NCBI GenBank assembly: GCA_002751075.1
Contig: NAOQ01000104.1
Location: 46,117 to 110,116, forward strand
Length of the DNA stretch: 64,000 nucleotides
Direction: 5' to 3'
DNA from: Ichthyophonus hoferi
Lineage: Eukaryota; Opisthokonta; Ichthyosporea; Ichthyophonida; Ichthyophonidae
In this document: positions 24,761-37,321 of the stretch, piece after piece
Position numbering within the stretch: the first letter of the stretch is position 1
Layout of the letters: each line of letters starts with the position of its first letter
Position numbers and translations under genes: made by a program
Notes under the pieces: model-generated
The model's database searches: none
Told to the model about the DNA's origin: nothing
What the model saw: the letters and a program-made list of their open reading frames with translations, nothing else

Positions 24761-27700
24761 CTATAATGTAGCCGCATTGTTCTGGGCCTTGAACTTTCCC
24801 TTGGCTTTCTCCATCAAAGGCATTAACTGACCCTTCTCAGCAAGTAGACGAAGCGAGTTCAAAATGAAGGGAATGTAGTTGTGCTTGCGCCTAATATTCT
24901 CTAACTGTATATGGAGGAAAGGTCATGTGAGACTAGTACCTTTTGTGTTCTATGAGATAGATCTTTGTAATTACATAAGGGAACACTAGGTTATAAGGGA
25001 CATGAGATCAGAGAGTAAAAGAGATGGTGTACACGTACATGTAAAAGATATATAAAAGGAAAAAAACAAGATAGACAAGAAGCAGGAAGAGCGTAAAGCT
25101 AGGTGTAAATAATGACAAAAAGATATGAGGGTAATAGCATATGAATCATAATATGTTATAATGGTTCTGGACTTACTATATGCCAACAGGTTTTGGTATT
25201 AATTTTCTTATTAATTGGATTATCACATACATAAATATATGTACATGTACTGATCAACACAGACCAATAAATAAACATTTTAAATTTTTAATGCTTAAGC
25301 AACAACAAATCCATAATCAAAGTATAGTTAGCCATCGGATATCAACATAGTATTAAGACAAACCAATAAATAAACATTATTAAAAAAATATTGGGTTAAC
25401 ATCACCAAATTAATACCCACATCAGCATACCATCAATACACCATCATCATACATACTTTATATGTTTCTGCTTTTTTTTCTTCCATTCGAATCTTATCTT
25501 GTAGATCCAGGATATAGCTATCTATACATTTATCATCCAGATCCATACAGGTATCATTCTATATATATAGTGAGAATACAACTTAGAAGAATTTTTTATT
25601 CATAAAAACATAACATACTATACACTATGGTCATCACTAATGCCATATTAAATTATTGGCTACATCTGATAGCTTGATTTTTCTTAAATCCAGTAGTAAC
25701 CTCGGAATCTATTTTTGGAGTTTTCTGATTTCCACAAATTAATAAAACTAAACATGATCTACATGTATTTCTAGCAGTTTGATTGAATGAACTTTATATC
25801 TTATTCAATAAGAATTTTATTCTTACACTCCCCCATTTTAATACTAAGCATATATTAAAATCTAGATACCGGCAGACAAAGCCATATTAAAATTATAAAT
25901 TATAAATGTACTTTATATGTTAATATTTAAAGGGAATAATAATATAAATCATAAAGACAACATGCCGATTGAAATAATCATTAACTATAAATAAAATATC
26001 GGTTTCAATTGTTGACTACATTTTTTTTTTAAAAAAAAAAAACAAAAACAAAAAGATTACAGCACGTGGTATTCCCGTATGGTCCCAACACATCAGTAAA
26101 GCACTGTTACGCCCACATACATCCATCCATAAAATAGCAATAGTTTATAAGTATATAAAGAACAGACGTAAACATCAGTTATAGAATGGTGTACTAAAGT
26201 TAGAAAACATAGTCACAGTCAGGTGGAAATGACATAGAAAAGAACTAGATAGATATATACATTGAGAGAGAAAGGAGATGATTGGGTTATGCGTAGAATG
26301 ATAGTAGATTACTGGGATACACATAAAGCCATACTAGATGATTGGATTCCATATATACGCACCCACCTCCTTCTCCTTCATGGCAATATACTCGTCTAGC
26401 TTGGCCTTATACATAGACTTACGATCACTAATCACTGCCATTAGATTAAATCGGATTTCATCAGCTGAGTACCTGGTCCCATTGGGTTAGAAATATACAT
26501 ATATACATATATATCTTATTATTGGTGTTAATTTAGGCAATGATTATCTTTTATCTTTAATGAGTTAATGCTATTGAGTTAACTCTAATTTTATCTGTAT
26601 GGTAATGGTATATGATCTCTTGTGTCGTGCTAGAGTATATTGCATGAATATGATAGGAAATGCTATTATGTTTCCTTCTATGGTCAAATCATAATTAAAA
26701 GTTACTATATATAGATATAGAGGTGTGACATTATAGTCATCATACTCACTCCTGAATTCGTTTTTCAATTGCTGACACGGCTACCTTTAACCAATCATCG
26801 CCAGTGGCGCCTGTAGAAAAGAATTATAAGTATGGTGATACGATGATAAGATAGTGTGCTAATACAATAATTTAATAGTAAATATATTTAAACCAGTCTC
26901 AACAATGCAATACCTTACAATACAATTGACCTGAAAGACAACAGTGATAAAAACAAAACATACACCAATAAATATGGTTATGAGGTTTCAAAAATATTTC
27001 TGATTGGATATATTAGAATAAGAATATATATATACGTGGGTATAGAATTATATCCATGGTAGCTACCTGACTACTAGCCAATACAAACTTGAAAAAATCT
27101 GATTAGTATACATACTCATTATTAAAAAAACTGGATTTATCATATAATTACTAGATAATCCTAATACAGCAATAGGCCACATACACATACATATGCCTTT
27201 TATACCATTTTATTTGTATACCTGCATACATAGATTATTATATCCTATTATTACCCAAATTAATACCCAATTACTAGCAAACATATATCTATATTCATAT
27301 ATAAATATACATGAAAATACACACATATATATATATCCATAGTTTCACTTACTTCTCAATCCAATCATTTCTCTTTCTTATTGACCCCCACCCCCCCCAC
27401 ATACCTAGAGCAATGGGAGCAGGGTTCAAGCCATTAATCTCATACAACTGGTCATCCACAGGAACATAGGCAATAAAGTGGAATGCATCTTCTGGCTTGC
27501 CCGTATGTTTATTATCTTCCAGTAAGAAGGCATCTGGTCTGAGAGAGAGGGAGAGGGAGAGGGAAATAGAAAAGAACATGAAAGCAAGTGATATATATAG
27601 TCAGATAATAATACGTTCTCATTATCAATATATGTGTATGTGTATGTGTATGTGCTATATGTGTTAACTCATCCATCAAATAAATTAGTCTATGATAGAC

Positions 27701-30369
27701 CTGCTATAAAACATCGTACAGTTATTGTACTTTTGATAAAGTAATTAAATGGATTTTAATAGCTTAATAATGACTAAATATCAAAAACTTACTTGGCAAA
27801 GCTATTGTGCACATCCCGAATTTTGGCTGAATTACCAATAGCCAATCCCTTTAGCTGTAGAACAGGAGGAAAAAATAAATACACCAATCATTGACTAATC
27901 ATTATCATATATCATTGTATAGTAACAGAGAGTATGCAGATAGAATTGAAACAATTCAAAACTGCACATCGTAATTGGGCAATAAAACCGCCTATTTATT
28001 GTGATTAGTTAAGAATATGAAAGACGTATTATGATTTGATTGACTAAAAGTAAGACTTTTAGTATTGGAGTCTATGATAGGTATATATATATACATATAA
28101 ACACATACACATGTGGTAGTATATGGAGGTACATTACATCAGGAGGAAAGTCGCTGACAAAGGACTTAAACTCTTGCAGGGTCTCTCCTATATCTATCTC
28201 AGGACGGTTCATAAGAATACTAAGGATAGCTTGGGTAGCACAAGCATTCTCTATCATCTGTTAGAGAGGGATAGAGGGAGGAAGAGGGATAACGAGAGAG
28301 TATGTGTGGGAGGAAAATCGAGAAAAAAAGAAGAAAAGAAAAAAAGTGATTATGTTTATATATATATAGAACAAACTAAAAAAAAACAGAAGTAGATAAG
28401 AAAGAGAAGAGTAAATACAGGTGATAGGGGAAGGTAGGTTTTGTAGAGGGAGGTAGAAAATGTGTTAGTGTACAAGGCTGAATATTAGTATATACCATAC
28501 ACATACATATAAAATTCACACACATGCATACACATATATAGAAAGATATAGATATATAACATACATACATACATGTACTTCTTTTTACGTTAACACCACA
28601 TTCAATTTCCATTACTCTCTGTTCAATAGATAATCATATCCATCTATATATACCTAATATTTTATTATTTTCATTAGAAAAGGATTTTCCTCTAATTATC
28701 ATAACCCTCCTTTTCTATCGCCTATCCTTCCATTATTCCTTACATCTAATTGGATCCTAATCACCGACTTTCGCTTACTTGTCTTGCAAAGAAAACATTT
28801 TTTGCTTCGGGAATAGTTTCCTGCTCGGTTTTTTCAGGGGTCATCCACTTGTAGAGAAATATAAGACCGTGCACAGGCCTAACAATAGGGAAAATACAGG
28901 TGAATATAGGGGTACTGTGAGTAAGCGCGGGTTTGAATATAGGATAGTATGTAGGATAATGTATAGGATAGTATATAGATAGTATATAGGATATTATGTA
29001 GAATAGTATGTAGGATAGTATATAGGATTGCATATAGCTCTAGATAGAGATATATAGAAAAGTATGCTAATATTTAGTCACAGATATATATATGTGGGTG
29101 CTTCTATGTATATGTGTCTCGATATCCTTATCTTATTCTATTATATCTTACGTATTCCTTTCATATCATACACCTACCTGTTGATTTACTTGTGTTGATA
29201 ATCACATTTTTATTGGCATGTCCATATACATAGTTACACATGTATGGACACACACACACATATATATATATATATATTATACTAACTGGTTGTGTATGGT
29301 TATATTAGTGTTATATTAATATAACGGTAGAGTTCATGTAGTGAAAGAAAAAGAGTGAGCAATTACAACCATAGCTTACTTCAACTCGTTAAGGCTGGCT
29401 TCATCCATACTATATATCTCCTCCACTTGAACATCTTTGACACCTGTAAGGGAGCGTTAGGTAGAGTTCTATCACAACCTGAAAAAGAAGGAGAGAGACA
29501 GAAGAAGAGAGAGACAGAAAAGGAGAGCAAAGAAAAAAAAGAGAACTCAAACTACCCTTTTCCAAAATAAAAAGAGAAGGAAAGAAGAAGTGTGTGTATT
29601 CTTATCAATTATTTTCATGTATAAAACATTTTTAAGCAAGTCAAGCTTGTATTTTTTTCTCCTATTTTGTTCCCTCTGCTAACTTTCGGTTGTTTGGCTT
29701 ACACGTACATTCTATCTTAACATTAAAAACTCCAAATAAAATGTACATAAATGATAAATTTTGTGGTTACAGATAATACAAGTTTTCTACTGATATAGGC
29801 TACAGAGAGATGATCAAGATTATAAGCAACCCTTTCATACAGTAAATATATGAAGCCTAAATCTATTATCATACATTTTTTTTGAATAATGTCTGAAATT
29901 AAATAGAACCATATATAAGATAACAGAGTTAGTAAATGCAACATGCCTTGTGGTATCTAAGACTATTCCTCGTCATACCACTTTCTCTTCTATATAAGGA
30001 CTGGCATATATACATACATGTATAGTAAAAGCAATCTACATATCATTTCGTTTCTTATACATTATATATATATATATATATATATATATGAATAAAAGTT
30101 ACAGTATCACAATAGAATCACAAATATTATTTTATTATGCAATTAGAATTATGTATGATATATAAATCTATACACCAGTGCATTCTTTAATCTATATCAT
30201 TCCCATTTCAGATAGTATAGAAATGGTCTATTGAACCTCAGATAAAAACCATTGAAAATCAAATCAATCCAATCGAAACTTTGCTATTTTACCTACCCAA
30301 GTCCTTAATAAGTTCAGTAAAGACTCCAGGATCACTCTCAATAAGACACCAAGCACCTGACTCCGACAT
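24761..30369 (-). CDS. UCHL5: Ubiquitin C-terminal hydrolase UCHL5/UCH37
   Basis: Ten exons: 30369-30297, 29443-29380, 28878-28779, 28257-28138, 27854-27793, 27538-27405, 26810-26750, 26472-26367, 25558-25457 and 24904-24761. They give 321 aa (human about 329), phases matching, TAG stop. The start [21 protein letters not shown] matches UCHL5 closely. Peptidase C12 residues are Gln79, Cys85 ([10 protein letters not shown]) and His160 ([12 protein letters not shown]). The place of the third catalytic residue (Asp179 of human) reads LYEINGL, so Asn175. A coiled-coil segment (EEKKAETYK) follows, then the C-terminal [17 protein letters not shown], which in the family binds Rpn13 at the 26S proteasome or NFRKB in INO80. 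The enzyme trims ubiquitin chains at the proteasome. The Asp-to-Asn change is the only oddity; the rest looks intact. Confidence 0.95.
26021..26042. repeat. T10-A12 palindromic homopolymer pair in UCHL5 intron
   Basis: A T run followed directly by an A run in the intron between UCHL5 exons 8 and 9, followed by AAACAAAAACAAAAA. Confidence 0.9.
28925..29035. repeat. AGGATAGTATGT-type minisatellite in UCHL5 intron
   Basis: About ten imperfect units of AGGATAGTATGT / AGGATAATGTAT / AGATAGTATAT in the intron between UCHL5 exons 2 and 3. Confidence 0.8.
30064..30089. repeat. (TA)n microsatellite in UCHL5 first intron
   Basis: Pure TA run between UCHL5 exons 1 and 2. Confidence 0.95.
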
Positions 30370-31469
30370 CTTTCACCGATTAATATAGTATAACAACAAA
30401 TATATTATTCCTTGACTTGACGGTTATTTTCTTATCGAAATATGTAAGCTTTACTAGCTTCTATTGTGATCGATTATTAATTTGAAACCACTGGTTGTAA
30501 TTAAATTTATATACTGGCTGACCAATGATTTCTAAATAATAATAATTTATTATTTCTTTTGAACCAATATATTCGCATGTAATGTGATTCTCATCTAGAT
30601 GGCAATTTCTCCTGAGAATATAGTTAGCTTCACATGACTTGACACCAACCAATAGTCAATATTTACTTAATAAGCATGTACATTATACGAAATGCTTAAA
30701 ACGCATTTCTCGACAAGATAATTCAACACCAATCATTTGAATTTGTCAACTTGATTAACTAAAATTTATCCTTTTGAGCTTCTCCTTCTTATCACCCTAA
30801 TATATAGACTCATCCTAAGCTTCAATAGTTAAGTAATGTTGCAGACAAATCTACGCTCTCCATAACTTTAGATATAGACCTATAAACTTGAGTAATATAT
30901 TCCATCATTCTTGTTACTTTTTGGTATTTTGGAAATTCCCATTTCAGTTATAATGGAATTGTATATTAATTTGTATTTGCTGAGAAAACCTCGGCAAAAA
31001 CTAATAATACGGTTTGTACGCAATATCTGTTTAGGAAAAGTTTTTGCTTTTAAAATGATTGCATATATTAGAACGGTAAATAATACGACTATCACGCACT
31101 TCATCTAAACAGACAACTATAGTACGTTTATAATCTAGTATAATTTCTTTGCACCGGTTGCAAATCGGACATAAAAGTACATAAAGAAATATTATAACGG
31201 GTGACTCCATAGTTTGCCATAAGGCAGCCAAAGAACTATAACGACGTGTACTTCTAATTAACCAGAAACATTCCTCCAGTAATAAAAATAGGAAGTCTCT
31301 TTCATCATGAAATTATAAGTACATTTCTCGATAGGTTTATGTACTGAATATCCACAATTGAACCCCCTGACGAATCTGTTGAGTACAGAAGTCTATACGC
31401 ATCCAAATTTGAATAATTTACATTTTAAATCATTCATGAGGCCTCACTTATTGCTATTAAAAATAGGAA

Positions 31470-31898
31470 TCGGTGGTAGTTCTAGTGACTTGCCCACAAT
31501 TTTTGGAATCTCTAATTGATTTGTGAATAATAGTCGGTTTTTGCTAAGTTAGCGATAGTAATAGCTAGTTGCTCTGATCAATCCTTAAGACTCGGTTGCA
31601 GTGGGAAAGGTCCTATAAAAGACGCGTATATCGACTCTCTAGGTAACTGGTTGTAATAATTATACCTCTGTTCAAATTCAAAAGGAATCAATGTTTTAAT
31701 TTGCTTAGGTGCTGATGTGAATATTGCACAACGGGACCGATCATTAAGGGGTATCATATTAAGATGTAAATAATAATATTATCATTATTTAATGTTAGTA
31801 GACAGTTCTCTGACTTCTCGACAAGCAAAAAATCTGGACACTGATTGTCGTATTCGAATACCAAAGATAAACTAGACAGTACAATAAAATTACATTGG

Positions 31899-31935
<37 letters not shown>

Positions 31936-32577
31936 TATATTAGTTTAATTAGTATAGTATACAATAGACGTAAGTTTAGTTNNNNNNNNNNNNNNNNNNN
32001 NNNNNNNNNNNNNNNNNNNNNNNNNNNNNNNNNNNNNNNNNNNNNNNNNNNNNNNNNNNNNNNNNNNNNNNNNNNNNNNNNNNNNNNNNNNNNNNNNNNN
32101 NNNNNNNNNNNNNNNNNNNNNNNNNNNNNNNNNNNNNNNNNNNNNNNNNNNNNNNNNNNNNNNNNNNNNNNNNNNNNNNNNNNNNNNNNNNNNNNNNNNN
32201 NNNNNNNNNNNNNNNNNNNNNNNNNNNNNNNNNNNNNNNNNNNNNNNNNNNNNNNNNNNNNNNNNNNNNNNNNNNNNNNNNNNNNNNNNNNNNNNNNNNN
32301 NNNNNNNNNNNNNNNNNNNNNNNNNNNNNNNNNNNNNNNNNNNNNNNNNNNNNNNNNNNNNNNNNNNNNNNNNNNNNNNNNNNNNNNNNNNNNNNNNNNN
32401 NNNNNNNNNNNNNNNNNNNNNNNNNNNNNNNNNNNNNNNNNNNNNNNNNNNNNNNNNNNNNNNNNNNNNNNNNNNNNNNNNNNNNNNNNNNNNNNNNNNN
32501 NNNNNNNNNNNNNNNNNNNNNNNNNNNNNNNNNNNNNNNNNNNNNNNNNNNNNNNNNNNNNNNNNNNNNNNNNNNNN

Positions 32578-32611
<34 letters not shown>

Positions 32612-33075
32612 AATATTGTTTAATTGAATGATCAAATGCAAAGTTTGTGTGTATTACAAGTGATTTCGTATCAGCCGGGCCTTTATTAGTTATTTCCAAT
32701 TCCTGTATACTTTCCCAATCTTTGCCTATCATGTGTGTCAATTGCGGTTAAACCTGTATAGCTGTAATCATTATTGTAAATGAAACCGATCGTAAAGATT
32801 TATATTGGCTAATACAACTCACAAAAGATTGGGGACCTACTAGAATTGTCTGATCTTACCTTAATACTTTATTATTAGTTTCTCATTTGGATGGCACGAC
32901 AACCAATTTCCTCATTAATATGTGTTCACATACCACATACTATATATTGGCAAATCAATTTACCTGTCGAGAGCGGTATTCCATTAACTAATATAAGACT
33001 GATCATTTCATCATCCGCTTTTCATCAGGACTTCGGCCAAATTACGTGTTTATTAGGAGTTAATGGTCTTGTAAC
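31470..33075 (-). mobile_element. Decayed dispersed-repeat copy A3, interrupted by an assembly gap
   Basis: The part 31470-31890 matches 16140-16570 in the same orientation (shared GACTCTCT.GGTAACTG, TTGTA.TAATT, AACAGTTCTCTGA). The part 32840-33075 matches 23290-23545. Relative to copy A2, these two modules face each other in opposite orientation, with the gap and (TA)n runs between them. Two oppositely oriented copies, or an inverted arrangement partly lost in the gap, would explain this. It is a broken fossil; family unknown. Confidence 0.55.
31982..32577. other. Assembly gap (run of N)
   Basis: An unsequenced run of 596 N. A (TA)n run lies at 31900-31932, about 50 bases before it, and another (32578-32608) directly abuts its right edge. 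Open frames drawn across it are artefacts. Confidence 0.99.
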
Positions 33076-33711
33076 AAAAAATAACAATATAATCAAATGA
33101 ATACCAAAAATACAACTCCAACTCATTCTCGATCAATATATTCACCTGTAATTCTCCTTTAAATTCCCAGAGATTTACCCTGTGTATACTACAAACATGC
33201 ATATACACGTAAAAGGTTGGTTGTTAGATTAAATAAATAAATATTAAAATTAAAATTGTTTCTAAATCAATTGGTATGTGATTGCAATTAGATAATATAG
33301 TATATTACCCTTTGAATAGGTCGAATATCATATCAGCCTAGCCTATGTGCAATATTTCCTAAATATATAAAGTAATCAACCAATCAAATATGTCCTATGA
33401 AGCTTCAATTTCCATACTAAGATATTTCAATGTAATAGAATATAGTACAAATTACTAGCAAGATTATGCAATGTATCAAACGGTGTAAATAAGCATCCGA
33501 TATAAACCAAATATTAGTATCAGGCAATGTGCTTGGGCCACTATGCACCTATTAGAAATTTAAAATCATGTCTTTAATCTTTACAGTAGAGTGCTCCAAT
33601 AAAGATATGACACAAAACTAAACATTAATATCAAGCCATGTTTTTGGATCATTTTGCATCCATTATAATTTTTAAATGTTGTTTTTAATGTTCAAAGTGA
33701 AGTCCTGCCAG

Positions 33712-36700
33712 TTAATATCGGTTATTAAATAGACGTTGAACCATGTAGACCTGCAAGAGAATACTATATAAGCCTACCAGTAGAATGAAATAGTTACATT
33801 ATACAATTAAATTAATAATGCATATACACTAGGATCTATCAATAGTAAAATACTATATATATATATATATATATATATTCTTGTTCTTTCATTAAACATT
33901 TCATTATAGTTCGTGGCTATAGCAACTGAAGGCATCTTTTTATCCATTATTTTTACCTACGTCTTGTTCTATATAAATGTATACTTATACATCTATAGGT
34001 ATATATACACATACATACATATAGAATCAACTCCATCGCCTACTACCATCATCGCACCTACTTTATATACCATAACCATATATCAATTTCGATATAAAAT
34101 TAAACTCCAATAATTCCCCCTTATTCCTTTCTCTCTTTTAAATTTCCAATTTCACTACCAAAAAAAAAAGATAGTATTAGTAGCCAAAAAAAGAAAGAGA
34201 AAATTAACACATTTAATTGGATATCTATCACCTATAAGCAAGATCATTGACTCACCTGGATGACTGATAAAATAATCATTGTCGTGGATTGGAAGGCAGA
34301 CCATATAGTAATATTATATTCAAGATTATCTGCCATTAAACGCCCGGAAATTTCGTTTACTCTTTGATGCGTCTATAGCATAGGTATATATATATATAAG
34401 TATCACAATTTAAATAATGATGTTCATATTGTAGGTTGTCAAATAGTAATATAATATAATACTAATAAAAAGGAATTCTATTCAAATAAGTATACGAATA
34501 AAATTCCACCAATATTTATCTATATGTTATTGATATGCACATGTCAAATATATACTAGTGTCCAACTGGGAAATATGTGTACAATTCATGCACAGAAAAT
34601 TAATTAGCTGCCCGGGGAAATAAAATTTAATTAGTGAGTGGGCCAGGCAATCATGTGCAATTATGGGTGGCATGCAATTACGAATAAACATAGGCATACC
34701 CTGATGCCCAATTTCACCACTATAAAAAAAAAGACAACCAATATATATACAGTTTTTTTTTGCCTAATCTCTAGCTGTTTATCTCTATCTCATAAGCACC
34801 AATTAACTATTAAATAAAAAATAAGAATTGGGACCACCAATTACGCACTTGTGCATCCACAATTTTTCGCAGTGAATGATGGATCTTTTTGGAGGAGTCG
34901 CCCAGCCTGGTTATGGCGGTAGCTACGTGAGGGTCTTCCTGCAGAGGCTCCACTCCTTCATCCAGGAAGAGGTCAAAGTAGACGGTCTTGTGGGAGATGG
35001 TACTCATTTTATTGCTGAAACACACCTGTGTGCGTGTGTGTATATATGTAAATGTATAGGTAAGTAAGTGTGTAGGTAGGGAGAATATCAATGAAGTAAT
35101 AAGTAAACAAATAAATAAGTAAAATAATAATTAAGCACATAAACAACCAAATAAATAACTAAATAAACCATTAAAAATTAAAATAGGTTCTAGTCCACTC
35201 ACCTGATAAGTTCCGGCCACGGATGCCTTAATCTCTACGTCATCAAATGACTTTTTATATTTTTGATATAAGAATTCTCCCAATGGCGACCTTATATAAA
35301 CGTTAACATCAAGGCTGCCCACCTGACCACCATACACAACCTGTCGTAGAGAGGTGTTAATTTTTTTTAACTCCGTTTTAGTTTTAAAATTACTGGATGA
35401 CTATTGTGAAACTAGTAGTATAATAAAATGTAAAACAATGGAGGAGGCGTGACTTTAATCTTAAATTAAGATTCAAAACATATATGTATCAAGAATAGAG
35501 ATTAAATTAACAATATATATATATATTAAAAAATAAAATGAACAGTACTTTAATAGAGTATACTATAATAACATGTATTTAATACAATATAATATAAAAT
35601 GGCATAACATAACACGAGAAAGGAATTAAAGTATTTTTAATGTTTCCGTGAAGATCATTGAGTGGATTATAGATAACATAACATTTGTTATTTGTATCTC
35701 TACTCTCCTTTGCATAATACAATCCACTTGAAACTCTTTAAATTCCCTTCTATTTGCCTATATGTAACTATGTGGTGCTCACTCTATCTAATTAGCTATG
35801 TATATTTTCTTATGAAGTTAATATATATATATATAATCTATTATATTAAATTAGATTGAACAGTAACGAACTTTCTTGTTATTTTAGATTTAGTTATATT
35901 ATGTTATCCTATTTATATATCATATTATTTTATATATTTTCCCTAAAATATATTGCAGTTTGTAAGTATATTAACATGCTATTATTATATTATACTATTA
36001 TACTATTATACTATCATATCATCATTTTCCTATACCATCATGTGCACAGTTTTTCCTACAGCTTTCTCTTCAGATATGCGTTCTATTGATATATATATTT
36101 ATATACATAAACAAACATATGGATATGTGTGTATGCATATCCCATGTTCTACTATACATCCCTCTATTAACCTTTCCCTACACATAGTCCTTTCTAATCT
36201 ATAACCCTCTTTTTTTACAACCTTCATCTCTCCCGCCCTATATTATTATCCTAGTGTAGTTATAAAAGGTTTATCCAATGTATAGGCCTGGGTATGGGTG
36301 TTTATTAACCAGTTGTATAGGTAGCTAAAGATTTAAATAACATTCGAAGACATTTAATCAAAATATTTTTTTAATAGCTTTACGTATGTCCATGCAGTGT
36401 GTAGAGAACTGCAAATATATTAAACAAGTACCAACTTAAAATACATCTCAAAAAAAAACATATACATATACATTGGCATGTGAAATGCCAAAAGAAAAAA
36501 AGAAAAAAAGTATATAGAAACATACAAAACATGCAAATACAAAACATCAACCACTCTCCCTTATCCTATTGTAAGCTATACTCTTTGTACACGCACACCT
36601 GATACTCTAGGGTCATGGTCTGCCCATCCTTCACATTTTCATTGAAGCAGCTCAATTCATTTGGTTCCATCTCAAAGGTTAATTCTGTGCATGATATGAG

Positions 36701-36739
36701 AGGCACCAAAGCTAGCAATAATAAAGATAGTAACTGCAT
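33712..36739 (-). CDS. p24/TMED-family (emp24/GP25L) cargo receptor
   Basis: Five exons, 36739-36599, 35340-35203, 35025-34849, 34372-34256 and 33750-33712, give 203 aa, phases matching, TAA stop. A signal peptide (MQLLSLLLLALVPLISC) leads into a GOLD domain with the conserved Cys pair (LSCFNE, Cys31; VCFSN, Cys95). A coiled-coil stretch follows (VNEISGRLMADNLEYN). One membrane segment runs from about 174 to 194 (TIWSAFQSTTMIILSVIQ). The lumen-out cytosolic tail is VYMVQRLFNNRY. This is the complete order and usual length (about 200 aa) of p24 proteins, which shuttle between ER and Golgi in COPII and COPI vesicles and help sort GPI-anchored and other cargo. The tail has one aromatic (LF) but no C-terminal dilysine, so COPI binding through KKxx is not expected. 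Subfamily is not assigned. It is divergent to the DOT1-type gene. Confidence 0.93.
33854..33878. repeat. (TA)n microsatellite in last p24 intron
   Basis: Pure TA run between the fourth and fifth p24 exons. Confidence 0.95.
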
Positions 36740-37321
36740 AGTCAGAGATCAGTGTAGGTGCGATACTATTAGAAGAGAAAAATATATACAAGTAAACATA
36801 TATAGTTTATTATTTATTACTATTAATAACTAGTTATATCTAGTCATCAGTATACTATACTGTGTTATTGTTATTGTTAATTTAATTTGTAGTATTTAAC
36901 TGTCGATGTTTTTAATTAACGAGTGAGCCGGAGTTGCCATGTGGGGTCTGGTTTGAAAATATAGTAAATATTTTATTAGAAGTAAGCATAATATTATATT
37001 ATTGTGCTTATATAATATTTTCTTCCGTAGTATATATATTATTATTATTTGTGGTCTCTTTATGGTATAGTGTTTTAACATACTAATAATATACTGATAA
37101 TAAATGCATTTGAAAAATAAGATTGCTTCTGTATTTTATAATAATTTAAAATAGTAGGGGTTTATAATTAATTAACATTTTAAAAGATTAATATTTGTAA
37201 GGAAACATTAATTAGATCAATTAAGCATTTTATTGACAAATAATTAGTTACCGTGGAATGTGCACGTGAACATAATAAATAATAATTTATTTATATATAA
37301 ATATTATTACTGAATAACAAT
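36740..37321. promoter_or_regulatory. Divergent promoter region of p24 and DOT1-type genes
   Basis: 582 bases separate the two start codons, so both promoters must lie here. The sequence is very AT-rich. No specific element can be assigned by eye. Confidence 0.4.

Larger units (their letters stand above)
30370..33711. other. Tandem spacer between UCHL5 5' end and p24 3' end, repeat-rich, with a gap
   Basis: It should hold the UCHL5 promoter and the p24 3' UTR. It contains a short protein-like minus-strand frame (30461-30652, with CHLDENHITCEYIGSKEI), the repeat copy A3 at 31470-33075, and a run of 596 N (31982-32577). No intact gene is supported. Confidence 0.55.

Noticed and set aside
30461-30652. 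A 63-codon minus frame with protein-like composition upstream of UCHL5
   Set aside because: It sits in repeat-derived spacer and matches no known domain by eye; treated as a fossil fragment.
33005-33029. Hammerhead-ribozyme-like CTGATGA and GAAA on the minus strand inside repeat copy A3
   Set aside because: No pairing stem II can form between the two motifs, and the CTGATGA is not conserved in the related copy near 23.47 kb.
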